Positions 34,201 through 49,200 of a DNA stretch of 64,000 bases are shown here, one piece after another (the stretch's first letter is position 1; every line of letters begins with the position of its first letter). A program made the position numbers and the translations under genes. The notes under the pieces are model-generated. The model worked only from the letters and a program-made list of their open reading frames with translations. It ran no database searches and had not been told where the DNA came from. Source of the stretch: Luscinia megarhynchos (taxonomy: Eukaryota > Chordata > Aves > Passeriformes > Turdidae); the NCBI GenBank assembly GCA_034336665.1, contig JAPFBE010000013.1:17339056-17403055 (forward strand). Direction: 5' to 3'.

Positions 34201-37200
34201 TTGGATAGTGCATGAGTTGTGTTTCTTCTTGCTTTGTGTTCCCTTAAACAAATTCTACCAGGGCAGAGGAGTGGTTGAAGAAGAAGCTAAGATTTCTTTT
34301 CCCCTCAAAAATTTTCTTTCCACACGTACTTAAACCTTTTGTTCTTTGAAGCATGATAGCACCTCAAACCCAAGAGGTCACCAAAGACCACTCAGAAGGC
34401 ATTCCTCTCACATTTGCCACAGGAAATAGAAACTCATAGAAGTTTTGCCTTCATCTCAGGCAAGACTGACACTGAGCCCAGAGCAATCCTTCAGCCCAGC
34501 CTTCCTCCAGGGTAGCCTGTGCCCTGCTGGCCCCTTTGTGTGCTCTAACTGGGACTACAATCCTTCCCACACCATGGTTTTGGTTGCTATAGCAGTTCAG
34601 GAAATGAACAGTGATGAACTACATAACTCAGAGCAGTATTTGTATGGCATATGAGGCAAGACAGAATTAAGTTACTGTTTAACACAGGATCCCCTCAAGG
34701 AGTTCTGCATGAGCCACTTGATTTAGTTTAATTTTCTGCCAGTTTATCTGTAGGGTCCACAAAGAAATGTGATATTACCTTTACCTCTGTACTCAGTAAA
34801 TAATCTCTCTTTAGTACAGAAGAATGAGGAGAAAGCATTTCTTGCATAGAGAAGACTGTCAAAATTAAATTTTTGTCTCCATTGAAAAAAAAACTTTCCT
34901 GTGTGAATTTTCTGTACATTTCACGTTTGGCTTTGAAATGTTCTTCAGAAACAAGCTCCTCATCAGGCACCATTTTCAATAGATGCTAGCTCTTAATGTG
35001 GTCTCATTTGAAGTCTTGCATTGATTTCAGTGCTGTCTTTGCATACCAAGTAGGGCAGGGAAGAGACAAACAGTGTATTCTGCACGTATCACCACATCAT
35101 GTGAGGGAGGTATGGAATTAATGTGGGCAAGACTGGAGCACACATTTTAGTTTGGATGCTGTGGTACATCTAGGACAGACTCCCAGCATTTAAAGGAGGC
35201 CTCTGATGGAATACTGAGTTACAACTGGGAAAAATATACAGGCACTTGTTTGTTGTCTGAACTTCATAAATGAAGCAGCAGACAATTGGAAACTTCTCCT
35301 AGTATCTTGAGAATAGATTTTTCCATGCAACATTCAAAAGGTGATTTCCCCTGTATTTTCAATGGCTTTACTGAAAGATGAGTAAAGTCAAGACAAGGCT
35401 ATAAAAATACCTACATCTACAGGGAAATACAAATGCTATCTCCTAAGACCTTTAATTTACTGGATGGTTTGTAGAACACATTTTAGCAGAAAGGAAAGCA
35501 TCATAAAGAAGTTCCACAGACCTACTTACTCCACACTAGGTTTTATGTGCAGAAACAATTACAGAATCACAGAATGTTTGGGCTGGAAGAGACCTAAGAG
35601 ATCATCTGCTTCCAAACCCCCTGCCATGGGCAGGGACACCAACACTAGACCAAGCTGCTCAAATCCTCATAGATAATGAAAGGGCACTGTGGGTTGAAAG
35701 AGTTGCTTCTTTATAGCTGAGGGAAGATACACCTGTCCTCTGCTGCTGGGTGCTCTCCTTGCCTCACTCAGGGTGTGCTTCTACATCTCTGTAAGTGGCA
35801 GTGAACACCTTTTGCCCTGCTCCCCTCCCTGCCAGTTTTTTCTTATCTTGGGCAAACTCACCGAAGGAACAGAGCTGGCAGAGAATTTACAACCTAGTGT
35901 AAAAAGCCCCAAACCCACAACATCAATCCTGTTCTGCTGCTCCCTTTGTAGAGGGACAAATCATGACAACCACAAGCACTCAGTTCTGCTGGACTTTAAA
36001 CTGGGACCTGGAGGCAAGAGCTCAGGTTGTACAACTTGTCCTAAATGTTCCATGAATAAGGCAGAGAATCTTTTATCCCCCCTCAATTTCCTTCATAAAT
36101 AATTTCACTAAGCATTATGGATAACTCAGACGCTTTAATGTCAATTTTTAGCTTTCTGTAAGTCTCATAATTTACACACAACTTGGAAAAATGGAGCTTG
36201 GTATTCCCTACAAAAAATATTTGAGGATTATGGCATGATAATGTTTTTTCATACTAGCAAGAAGCTTTTCCTACCTAGACACTGAAAGAAATCATGTCAT
36301 TATGATCCTCAATAAAACTGGTTTGGGAAAAAACACCACAGTTGAAATTTAACTAATTACTATAAATATTTTCACAAATTTAAATTGATATTATTATATT
36401 GCCTGCTTTTTGTTGTGTTTGTAGTTGGGGTTTTTTAAAAAGAAAATAAAAAATCTAAAATGCTGAGATTGGATGCTGAGAAATTAAAACCCCTGACTTC
36501 CAGTTTAAGGGTATTTTTAGTGTACCAGCACAGAGAAGAATATTCAACCATATAAAAGGGTGAACAATAAAGCAAAAGAGGGAGAAAAAGTAGGATTTGC
36601 TAGGCATTACCAAGTATTATCTGAAGGACAAACTACATGCTGCAGAAATGCCTCAGACCACACCAGACAAGACACTGAAGTACCTTAATGATAGGGCACG
36701 GTCTAGACATTCAGGAATTACAGAATTATTCCAGGCCACTGTACTTCATTGTTTTAAAAAAGGCTTTATTTGCAGAAAGAGGTGTTTTGGAAAGAAAACA
36801 AACCAAAACAAAATGAACCGTGAGTAAAGCAAAGCAGTAGGGTACTGGAGTGCAGCTCTGAGTAGCTGCATTAGCTGCCAGCAGTGGGAAGACTCATGTC
36901 TAGAAATTACAAGTTTCTCTGGCATAGTAAAGCTCTTTGAATGTGCAGACAAAACAGAAGAGACAGGAAAACTGGCTTGTTGAAAATAGCTTGGAGCCGA
37001 GGAAGCCATTTTTTAGAGTAATTATTTATGAAAGTACAAGTAGACATGCAACCCACTTGGAGAAAAATTAAAGGGTCAGTTACAGCAGAGCAAAGCTACC
37101 TTTGCTATCCAGCAGTCCAGAGGCAGTAGCACAGGGCCTTTTCAGGTTTTACATGCCCAGCTCTTGGCAAACAGAATGGGTGGGCAGGGTAACAACAGAT

Positions 37201-40200
37201 GATCTTATTGAAGGCAAAATATTCATTAAATGTAACAGTGTAATTGATCATGTACAGATGTATTATGCATGTTATTGTACTTCTTCCAAGAAAAGAGAAA
37301 TTAAAACCAAGTATAGAAACATGAAGGTTGTTTTCATGTAAAGTATAACTACAGTGGAAGCCTTTAGATTTCATTATCCTTCAGATCCCTCTGAACCTGT
37401 CAACTATTGGTGATACTGTGAAGACTACAGACCATCAATGTTTTTAGGGGAAAAGTACTACCCCTGCCTTAGTCTTATTTCACAACCTGTAAAAGTACAG
37501 CAGAGTTTGAAAGAGGTCCTGCTCTTGTCTTCTGCATTAAGAGATCAGAAGCAACTGTTGCTTCAATGGCTCAACCAGTTCAATGGCTGCTTTTGAAGTG
37601 TGGTTGATAGCTAAAGAAAATTTCCTGAGCACTGTAGCTCTCACAATCCTGGGAAAAGTAAAAAAACCCAATTTTTTCTATGTGACCATAATGACTTCCT
37701 AAGTTTCTTTTCTTACACATCAACCTCATTGAGGGAATGGGAACTTGACTATGAAAAATGACCTTCAGTGGACCAATATCCCTGTGGATCAGCTTCCATG
37801 TTTGTGTACATTCTAAGGCACAGATGGAAGAGAATAATTTGCCCTTTTTACATTCACAATAAGATAAAATAACAAAATTCTCACCACGTGTGACAGTGTA
37901 ATAGAGTCATGTACTATCCAAAGCTACATGAAGTGAAACTCTCTAGGCAATGAATTGAGAAAGTCAAGATTTTCAAACAGAAATACATTAGAATAAATAG
38001 AAATGACCAGGCACTCCTTCAAACCAACACTTCAGCTGTAGGTAACTGCACTAAGCTGCATACACAAAGCAGAAAAACCAGCCCAGCAGGTCCAAGATCA
38101 GTTTGTATCCTGCCCAGGAGTGCAAAATGCAATGACTTACAGTGCACAGTGATGGTGGTCGAGTCCATCATGCTTTTGTCAGTCAGAGAGCACTTGTATT
38201 CTCCTGTTGCATTTCGTCTCACATCTGTCATTATGTAAGTGTCTGAGCTTCTTATACCTTCTGTTTCTCCCTGTGGGTGGAAAACAAAACATTTACTGTA
38301 CATGGGCTTGCTAAACACACTAATTTTTGTTGGGGATTTCTTAAATTATAGGGATGGTGAAATACTCCAAAGTACTTATAGACACTGCATCACTGAAGTG
38401 TAATTACCTATTAGTTAAACTAACATTTACTTCCTGCATGATAACATAATTTTAAAAAACAGCCCCAATCAAGAACTTACTCTCTTTTAAATGAATGACT
38501 AACTCATTTTAAGAGGATGTTAAAATACAAAATTTGAAAATTTAGCAGAAAAAAATAGTTTACTACTAAATATTGCAGAAATCAAAACAACAAAACAAAT
38601 TGCATTTCTAAATCTGATATATTCAGTTTAGGACAAGTCACAAACTGAATTGCACTGAATTGAATCACTGTGCTGCACTGCACATTTTTGAACAGCACAA
38701 GCACACTAGTGTTTTGAATTAGCCAGCAAATGTTGCTTTATGGCTGTCCAGTTCCTCAGTTTCCCCCCGATTACTGACTTTGATCAGCTTTGAAACAAGC
38801 ACAGAATGACACCCCAATTCCTATCTCTGAATCCAGAAAGAGATTTATAATACTGTGAGCCTTTCAAAGAGATCACCCACTGCAGCTCTCCTTGAGAGCA
38901 AGGAGCAGTATCAGGTAGCAGGGAGCCCGAAGATAAGAGAAACTCGGGTGTTAAGTTCCTCACTGTGCTGGTGGAGCATGGAGAGATACCAGACTCTTTT
39001 CACCGGCATTTAGCGAGTTTCCAGGATGACTCACTGAATCTAAACGGCTGCTCTGAGATAAGGAGCTCAGCTCCTAGCCCCCCTGCTCTCTCCAGCAATT
39101 CCAACACGCTGGAGCCCAGAGTGGATGGTGATTATGTTCAGAGGTGACACTGGCTTTGGAGCATCTGAAAGGACACCACTTCTGGCTGGTGCAAGAGCAG
39201 CTCTGCAGCAGGAACAAACAGGGCAGATCAAATAGGAGTGGGAAGCAGGACATGGCCACAAGGACCAGGAGTCTTAGAATATAAAGCCACATCTGTCTGT
39301 GGATTTCACCAGTACTAAGAAGATTAATGGTAATAAGGTCTTTATTTTTCTCAGTCTGTGTCTTACGCATTTTACAGATTTCTTCTCCCTGTGCTGTCAC
39401 ACACATTATTTTTTTGTGTTATTATGCCATCAAACAAATAATTAACTGAAGAAAAGAAATTGCACAAAGATTAATTTGTGAAAGACCAAAAAATAGCAGA
39501 ATTAATTTGCTGTACTTTCACTGCTGGATCTGTTTATGACAACAGATAAGATGGTTTTCTTCAGGATGCTAAACTGCTGTAATCAAAACTGTTTATTAAA
39601 ATACCTGATGATGGGAAATGAAGCCTAATAATTTTCAATAGGTCTAAACTCCTGAAAAATTTGGGTGGGCTGAGAGGAAGGAGGCGGTTTTCTCAAAAAC
39701 ATTTTGCCAGCTGAGGTGAGGAGTTCTCAGAGCATGATATAATGGTCAATGTCTATCTTCATTGTTTGTTCCTTTCTTCATTTGTTACAAAACCACGTAC
39801 ACACTGACATGTAGCAATGTCTGCAGGAAGGAATGATACAGAATATTTCACTAGGCAGCGACAGCAAGGCAGGACTTACTGGAATGTAAAACAGGAACTC
39901 CTGTGGAGGAGGGTTGCCATTTCCTGAGCACTTGAGAGTGATGTTATCGCCCTCTTTAATGGTACTGCTTTGTGGCAGCACTTGAATAGTCACCTTCTCT
40001 GTTGGGTCTGTGAAAATAATGTACATATTTAATAGCTTCAGCATAATCCACACAGCCACACTATGCTTGTGATATTCATGGCCCCAAAAATGCAATTTTA
40101 TCATCCTGCAGCTGAAAATATTTGCATGTGTAGATCTTTTTATAGAAGAACTTGAAGTTAATCACACTGTCTATATTTTTGCCAATTAAGTGGGAAGAAG

Positions 40201-43200
40201 TCATACAACATACAATTCATTTTTCTTCTCCAAAATACCTGTAACTGAAACAGCAATGATTACAACCATGTCATGTGCTTTAAAGCAAAATAAATCCTGA
40301 TTAGTATGAACCATTTCATGGTGTGATTTCATTATGAGGGATTAACTTGTCCTCTGTGAAATTTCCACAGTTTGGAGGACTGCAGCAATCAGAAAAACAA
40401 CTGAAGCTCTCAACGCCATGTATTAGTACTAGATAATAGCCTTCTGGCATTAAAAAGAAATAAATATGAACTAAGCAACTATGTTCAGCCTGCTCTATAT
40501 GCTGATCACTACAGGCTTTCAGAAAGATAAATCTGGTGAACATAATAGGACCCTTAACATAGTCAACAGAACAGTAAATGTAACATACTTCTGTCATGTT
40601 CACTGAAGTTGAACTATAACTTACATTTTACTTTCATAATTTTTTTAAAGCAGAGTATTCTGTAACAGATGCTATTCTTTCTAAGTAGAGACCTAAATAT
40701 AATTTTCAAAAAACAAAGTCAAATGAACAAAATTAAAATTATATGGGCAGATAACTCTTTACCATTTTAATTTCAAAGGATAAATAAAATTCCATCAAAG
40801 ATGCCAGTCTTGCATTAAGACAGAGCACAGAGCACCTTATTAGACACTAAAAAAGCCTCCAGAGCAGAGAGAGCCCTGGCTGGCAGGTGATTTTGTGTGT
40901 GCAGTGAAGCGTGCGCTGCACAGCCCTGTGGGAACTCTCAGTACCAGGAGCTGATTTCACTGTGGCCTCTGCAGCACTGAGAGCCCCAGCACAGCCCTCC
41001 AGGGCAGGATGGGTGCTGGATCCAGCCAGCCACAGCCTCCCTCCTTCAGAGCCTCTGCTCCCATCATCCACAGCCAAACAAGTGCCTCAGCACCTTCAGA
41101 GATGAAGCTCAACTTTGCCTGCTTGGAAAAAGGAATGCCCAGCATCACTGCTGGGATGGAACACAACAGATGCAATGAGATAGCTGGCCAGGAATGACAT
41201 GCATGCCCCTCCTGGCAGCTGCTGGGCCAAAAAACTCAGTTTCAGGGGCTGCTGCAAATGTCTTTTTCTTCTAACAAGTTTATGTTAAGATAAAGTTATC
41301 ATAAAGAATGCCTAGATATATGCTGGAATTGCTTAGGCTTTGTCTGGAGACTGAGATGGGAGGACTTTAATTTAGAACAGGTTCTTTCCCCACAGAGATA
41401 AACAGGACTGGATTAAAAATGGTCACAGTTAAACAAAAGTTACATTCCTGCAAACCACCAGTCTTTTCTGTAGGAATATCCTACCCTTCTATCTACTGCA
41501 ATCAACCAGGAGCAAATTTTAATTTAATTTGCTGAACTAGAAAAAAACCCCCAAACATACAGAAGTAAACAGCAAAAGACTACTTTAACTGTTGTCTAAG
41601 ATGAGGAGGTCATTCTTCTGAGGAAGATGCAGCCTGAGAACAGGAAGATGGTGCCCAGTGCCATGCAGAGTGGTGCTTGGTATGGATAATGTGCCCCCCT
41701 GCTTTCACCAACAGCAGCAGCCTGGGGAAGGCACATCTTGCCTCTCAGTGGGCACACATGCCTCACTTGGCCCATCTTGGTGTTTTGGTAAATCTGAGAT
41801 TCTGCTTTCTACAGCAGCAAAATCCCAGGAGCCAGCACCAAAAGCAGCCATTTAGCAAACAAATGCTGCTATTCCAGAGCTGCCCCAGCCACATTTCAAG
41901 GAGAACACCAACCCTGGAAGCAGCTTGAGTGTGAAGTGTCTTTGACTCTAATCTGTTATGTAAAGCAGTTTATCCATAACAAGACAGGCACCTACCAACA
42001 GGGCATGCCTGGGAAGTCTGCCTGACAAACATTATCTTTTTACACTGATTAATGCTGAGCAGAACCCCACATAACTGGAGCCTAGATAATTAAATATCTG
42101 AGCTACTATCTAAGTGTCCAGCTCCCAGACTTCTCTCCCAGTACTCCTGGCTTTCAGTAGTTTCCTTGCTTGCAGCTGCAAAGCCAAGCACATAACTGCT
42201 GTTAGCTGAGCTAAATTATCCTAATCCAAGTAACATCCAACACAGCAAGAGCTAATTCACTCTTCTTGTCATACTAGGTTAAAGTGGCTGACTCCTTCCA
42301 GGATGTGCAGTAGCTATTAAACCCTTGAGTACTAAAATACAAAAACAAAACTAACAATAAAACATTTCGTAGATCCTTACTGAATAGATGTATCTTTAAA
42401 AAAAATCTTCTGAAGGCATAGTTTTAATCATGCTCTCCCCATTTCTTTAAGGAGAAATGGGTAAGTTGCAAGAAATGAGTAGTAGGTCTCCATGATTTTG
42501 TTCTATTGCTTTAGAGATGCAAAATATCATAATTTCCACAGTCAAACTAAAATAAAAAAGGCTGAAAGACTTCATTTCTTAAGAGCTGGAGTCTGCCATT
42601 TTTTTTGATCTGCATTGTATTTGACTCATTAAAAAAATCACAATTATTGAGAAACTAATTAGGAACACTGAACTAAACTATAAAAGCAAAACCAAATCAG
42701 ACAGGTCATTATCATCAACTAACAGCAGTCATGAAATGCATCTGTTGAAGCCTGGACATCTACTAATGAAGAATTTCACAAATTCATTTGGAGATGTGTT
42801 TATGCAGAGTAAGGATCTGAAGTTACAGCAGATGAAAATACTCAGAAAGAAAATTGGGTAACTCCACACTCTGAAGCCAAAGTTCATACCTGAGGCCTCT
42901 TCAGTCCTGAAGGTGTGCCTGCCTCCCAGCATTTGCTAATTAGCAGCACACTGCCAAAATTAATTAAATTGTGTGTTACTAGATCAGGACTAGAAGAGCT
43001 AGTTTATCAAACATTAAATTTTTATACAGAGGGCATGCTGCACATGGCCACATCCCAGAGCCATGAAGCCTTCCTCTCCCTTCATATTGGGCAGTTCTTA
43101 CTTGCAAGAGCATGTAGCACATACACCACAGAAATCTGGAACAGCCTCACCCTCGACAGGTGAAGTGGCTCAAGCATGAAAGCAGAGGGGAAATGAGGAC

Positions 43201-46200
43201 AGCAAAGCATCTTGTGCCAAGTAATGCCAGCAAATGCTTTCTGGTCATTACACTTCTTTCCTGGGAACATCTGCCATGCACAGCAGGAGGTATTCATGGT
43301 CATGGGGCTCCACAAATGACAGAAAAAACCACAGTGAAATCTGGTACCCAGCTTTATAAAGCAAAACAAAAATAAAAAAAAAAAAGCAATGCCTCTAGGT
43401 TTAAAGTGATGGAATAGGTGCCTGCAGGCTTGAAACACCTATGGTATTCCCATGGGTAACAGCTGTCCCAAAGGTTTTCTTCTGTATTAGCTCTGCTGGT
43501 TGCCATTCTGGAGAAACAGCTGGTAAAAAAGACAACCCTTAACTTCTGATGAAACCAAAGACCAGCTGCTTTATTTGATCAAGGTCAAAACTGATCCCTA
43601 CCCTGTGGCTCAACAAATTTACCTGTAGAGGAAAAGCAACTACTGTCTAGGCAGAACACACACAGGGCACTTCCAGCCTTTGGCTTTTGTTTTCAAGGCA
43701 GTGGTGCACTCACACTACCTGGAGAAATGTGCAGAGTGGTAACACTTGACTGGACATATTGTCTGTCTCCTGCTCCTCCCTATTCTGCTGTGACCTGCTG
43801 CCTTCTGCAGTCCTTCAGAAGTGTCATTTTACAAGACTTTGAAATGTCTCTTCCCCTGGTCTCTAAGTGCTGCCACCTCCTCTGACCTTTCCTTGCCAAC
43901 AGCCTGTTTTGTTTATTCAAAGGAACATTATGATTTCCACATCCATCAGTAACACAGTAAGGAAGCTGCTTTAGAATTCAGTCCAGTTAGAAGCAATTAT
44001 TTACAAAAATTCTCTACTTGAAAGTCTACCAATATTCAAATTATACATTTTAAATGTAAAACACAGCATCTTACAGCCATAGAGAAGCATTTTGTGCAAG
44101 GTAGACAGTCAGCATTAACTGCTTGGTGCTGATTCTGAAAAGATGAAAAATAAATATTTGAGTTTACTAGAAATTGTATTGTGTCTTTACTGCATATTTC
44201 AGGGGGCACAGAGAGTCACTTTTATCAATCACTATAACTTCTCTTAAAATTCTCCAAAGCCTGTTTCACTGTAGTTTTTTATGGCTATCACTTTTCTCTT
44301 GTCAATGAAATATTGATATTCAGGAAAAATGAACTCTCAGGTAAATCTAAAGATAGTAAGAATTACCTTGGCAAGGTACTCAGACCATCTTGATGCAATT
44401 CAGTTTTGAAGCAACCATTTCAATAGCCAAGCACTCTCTAATTCTGCAAACTGTTTCTGATTTTGCTTTCCCTTGCCTTGTACAGCAAATGATGCTTTTC
44501 AATAACTTACAGTGAACATCGAAGACAACTGGCTCAGACTGCATTGTTTTCTGGCCAGATGGTCCATAATAAGTCACAATGCAAGAAAACTTGGCATTTA
44601 CATCTTCCTTTGTTGGCATGTACTGCAGAGACGATGTCATGGTGAAGAGTCCGGTTGTTCTGTCCACAATCTTCTGCAAATTTATGACCACAACTGAAAA
44701 GGAAATCATGTTTCAGTGTCACACAGACAGAATTTGAAACCTTTTTCCTGTATGTTTGCAGCCTGTTCTGCATTTGAGATCAGGCTGCAAACACACAAGA
44801 AACATCACGTTACCCAAGAACTTGTATAGTTTTTCTCTAGTACTGCCACTGAAGTATACCAGGAATATTTTACCAATAACATATTCCTAACCTAAAAAAT
44901 ATTTTAAATCAAATTCAAACAAAAAACTAGTTCCAAACTGGTAGGATTATTAATACAAATATCAGCCTAATTTGTAAGACAGAAAGAAAAACTCAAAAAC
45001 GATGACAAGAAATTAAGAACCAAATTTAGTTTTTTAAGCATTCTCTAATGTATGGAAGGAGAAATATTGTAGCTTTATCAGTCTGTCAAAGTTGAAAAGA
45101 AGGAAAAAAAATGTTTTTACATATACTGGAAAATAAATAGTTGTATAAGATGACGGTTTGTGTGGTCCAAAACACAATATTGGACAGGCATAAAACTGAG
45201 ACAGTTAAAACCTTGTAAGAAGTTAGAAATCAGATACAGATTTCTATTAGTTACATAGGCTCAAAATCAGTTTTGTGATAGAATTAATAAAGGCAATTTT
45301 CCTCTCCATTATATGCATTTAAAACTGGAACTCAGACAGGAAGAATATGTAGTGTACCCTGGCTACTGGGAAATGCCTGAACACCTTCCAGCTGCACCTT
45401 TCCGTATGAGCAGTTCTCCTCCAAGGAAGAACACATTAGAGCAAGGCAGAGCAGCCCTCACAAGCACAAATCGTCCTGCAGGCCCATGGTGCATCCAGGG
45501 ACACCAAACGTACCATCATCCACGGGATGCAGAGCTCTCCCGTTTTTGTACCAGGTGACGTTGCCCTCAGGATAGCTGTCCCTCGACACGCACTCCCCAA
45601 GCTGCAAAACACACAGGAATCACACACTGCCTTTCTCCACGAGGTTTTAACTTCATTCTGTTTTTACTTATGCTGCTTTGGGTCAGAAGTTCTAGAAAGT
45701 TCAAATGCTTAACCCCAGCCACTTTTCTTAAATAGGGCGTATCATCAAATTAGGGAGGTGCAGTTTGCAAGAGGTGATCAGGGCGGCCCTTGTTGGCAGA
45801 TCAGGCAGGAATAAATAAATAAAGTAGTGACAAGGCAATTATTCTGTGCTCAGCCTGGCTATAGACTTACAGGCAGGTGTTCATTCACCTCTCTGAGCCA
45901 CCCATCACCTCTGCCTGGATGTAAAGGGACTTCAGGCAGCTGTTAGGAACATAATTGTGAGGGAGAATGCTGCTCTTACCATTTGTAGCTTCTCTGTTTC
46001 TAACAGGTTTGCTTGATGTAAGATTTCTGGTTGAGAGGGTTGTTCTAAAACATAAATAGGATAAAAGTGCTGGTGAAGGGAGCACAAACAGCTGTTTGAA
46101 AAACAAAAAAATATTAAAAATATCTGGACTTTCAAAATGAAACAGAAAAATCTATCCTCATACCGTTTTACCTACATTTCCCATTAAAAGAAGAAAAGGG

Positions 46201-49200
46201 AAAGTACTGTTTCAATATTAGCAAAAACACAAGAACAAACTCTCACTTTAAATGTGTCAAACCTTCCACAATGAATTCCATGTACTCTGAAACTGCATCT
46301 TTTAGCCAGACAGACTAGCTCACACCCAGCAGGAGAGAATCTGATCTGATCTATGGATTTATAGGATACACATGCTGGAGAAGGAGCCAGTAGTCCAGAA
46401 ACTGTTGCAACAAAAAAGCAGCTTTCCTGCAGATATTACTGCAGCTGAGCTGTCAACATTATAAAAGAACAAATTCAACCAAATTATTCTTCTAATGTTC
46501 ATTTTTCATAACTGGGATTATTACATTTAAGAAATTCAGATGACAGAGAAAAGTGTAATTATTTAAACCGATTCTATGTTAGTTATGACTCTCTTTAAAA
46601 AAACCCCAACTTTTTCTTCAGTGCCAGCTAGTCTTCTTATTTACTTTTATTATGGTAGATGGATCTCTTAGCTTGCCAAAGTGGAGGATCTATCAGTGTT
46701 TCCATCATAAAAGACTACTTTCTAGGGACTATATAACTTGTCTGTTAAAACAGCTTGGCCTGAAGCCTGGAATGCAAATTTTTATCTCCAAAAAAGAGTC
46801 TTTGCCACAATTTTAAAAGAAGAGGGGAAGAGTGAAGGGAAAAAAATAAATCAATGTCTATACAGTCAAGGAAAGGATCTACACCCTATCTGCACTGCTT
46901 AAACACTCATACTTTTACAGAATGAAACATTTTTAACCATGTCAGCTTACAGAGCCCTTTCCCCAAATCAAGCTTCCTAAAAAATACTGTATGTATGTCA
47001 GTAATCCCAGCCCTTAGGGAACCTCACCACTTGTCAAAGTCACACACTGATGAAGTTACTGATGGTCAGATGCACTGCTCCTGTTGTCACAGAAGCAGCA
47101 AGCCTGTGTGTTTTCTCAATAATCTATTTTATTTGTGTGTGTTTACGTGCAAATGCACAAATACTCTTCACTTGGATGATTACCCCGGGATGGAACAAAA
47201 TCAGGTCAAAAGGGAAAGGAAAGTGAATAAAAGGAGGTATTCATCTGACATTTTTCAAATAACTTTGCTTGTGGCAAAAACTAAACCAAAGACACAGTCA
47301 GAACTATACACCAAGACTGTCATATTTATTCAAAAGACTATAAAAGATTTTTATTTTTAGGAGATATAAACATGTTTTTTTCTCTTTTGTTAGTTTTCAA
47401 GGAAAAAGGTTGATCTTTTTCTATATAAGAACCTGTCAAGGACAAAATATTTTCATGTCCATTCAAGAAAATGTCATTTTACAAGACCATTCAAAGGTCT
47501 TCTGGGTCAGATTTTTGGGTCACATAAACAGGGATAGCTGCCTGCCTGTCCCAGTCATGAGCTGATCAAGCCCTGACACCTTCCCTCAAGTCAGCTCTGC
47601 CTGTTTTTGCCTCTCATCTCCCCCAGGATGTTAAAGAGCCTGGTTTTGGTGTGCTGGATGAGGGAAAGGGAGGCCCCCTCGCTGTGCAGCTGCTGTGTGG
47701 GGCTGTCCCCATGCCCAGTGCTCTGTGGCTCGAGCAGATGTTCCAGTGGAGAGGCTGCACCTGCTCTCTGTGAGCAGCCTTGGAGAGGAAACTCCTGCTG
47801 CCAGATCCCCCAGCCGCTGCACGTGCACCAAGGTAATTCTCTGTAAAGCACTGACTTGGCATTTACCAGCTCGCTGTCTGAAGGGAGAGAAAATTTCAAA
47901 CTTGGCAGCAAACCCCACTTTGGTGGGTTTGCAGCTTCAGCACACTGCTTATCTCTCAGTGTAAGAGCTTGCCAGAGTACTTTGCAACTCTATATAGGTC
48001 TCATAATAGAGGGGAAAAGAGTTCACTGCCTACAAAGCCAAGCACCAGTGCAGCAGGACAGTAGCTCCTGTCTGCTGTGCTGCTCTGCTTTGAAAACTGG
48101 CTATTTAATTCCACAAAAAAAGTGCTGACAGGATCCATCTGGAAAGCTGGTAGTGCTTGTTTGAGTAGTCAGTGAGAGAGACTAGCAGGTGGTACCTGCA
48201 GAGCGAGCCAATTCAGCTCCTTAGTGAGGGATAATCAGGTAGCACAGCTAAGGATGGAACAAGCTCCAGCAAAACCCAGAATCAGTCATGGCTTCTGGGA
48301 TGCAGCTGAGTTTCAGGTGCATGAGATTCTGGTTTATTAAGGTCACACTGCAGCAGCCTGGCTCTGTACCTGTGGCTCAATGACTTAGAAACTCTCCTCA
48401 TTAAACAAATGAAGCTTACCAGCTACTCTTAATTCTTCTGCAATTAAAGCAAGCAAGCAACTCAAAATGAGAATTTAAAAACCAGACTCAAGAAAATTAA
48501 ATTCAAAGAAAAGTTAAGAGAACCATAAATAAAGTTGTGAACACAAAATGAAGAAACACAAAGGTAATTTTGCTTGCAGCACTAAGTTGGCCATATTACA
48601 TGCGTGGCATCCTCCTGTCTTATCTTCCTTAGTACATAGAAGCTTTCTCTATTAGAATTAATGCACAGAATAAACCAGACAAGCTGTGCTCCAAGGCTGA
48701 GTTAGCATTGTGTTAATACTTAGTAGTTAGTGTTTCATTTTACCATATACCACTGCCTCATCTACATATTTACTACTGTGCAATAAGTAAACATGATAAT
48801 TCTTTATCATCTCCTTTGAAGCACTGTGTTTACTATGTGTGCTCTGAGCACACTCCTCCCTGTTGTCATTAATTCAATTGTTCTTGCAGTCAAATTGGAA
48901 GTGAAACGAGGGAATTACTATTGGCTCCTAACCTAGCTTTAAACTCATTTATGTGACTGACAGCATAGATATCATTGAGAACTCCCTGACACCTCTACCT
49001 GAGAGAGGCAAAGAGCTGTCCTTCCAAAACATGAATTTGATCTCTCTGAAACTGCCTGTACCTGCAGTCAGCATGTTTCCACAACAGACTTACTCTGATT
49101 GCAAAAATCTGTGCCTGAAAAGCAACAAGGGCCAAAAGCCATATAAAAACATGAAGCTAAGGAAGATAAGACACCACAGGCACAGCTCTGTGTCCCTAAA

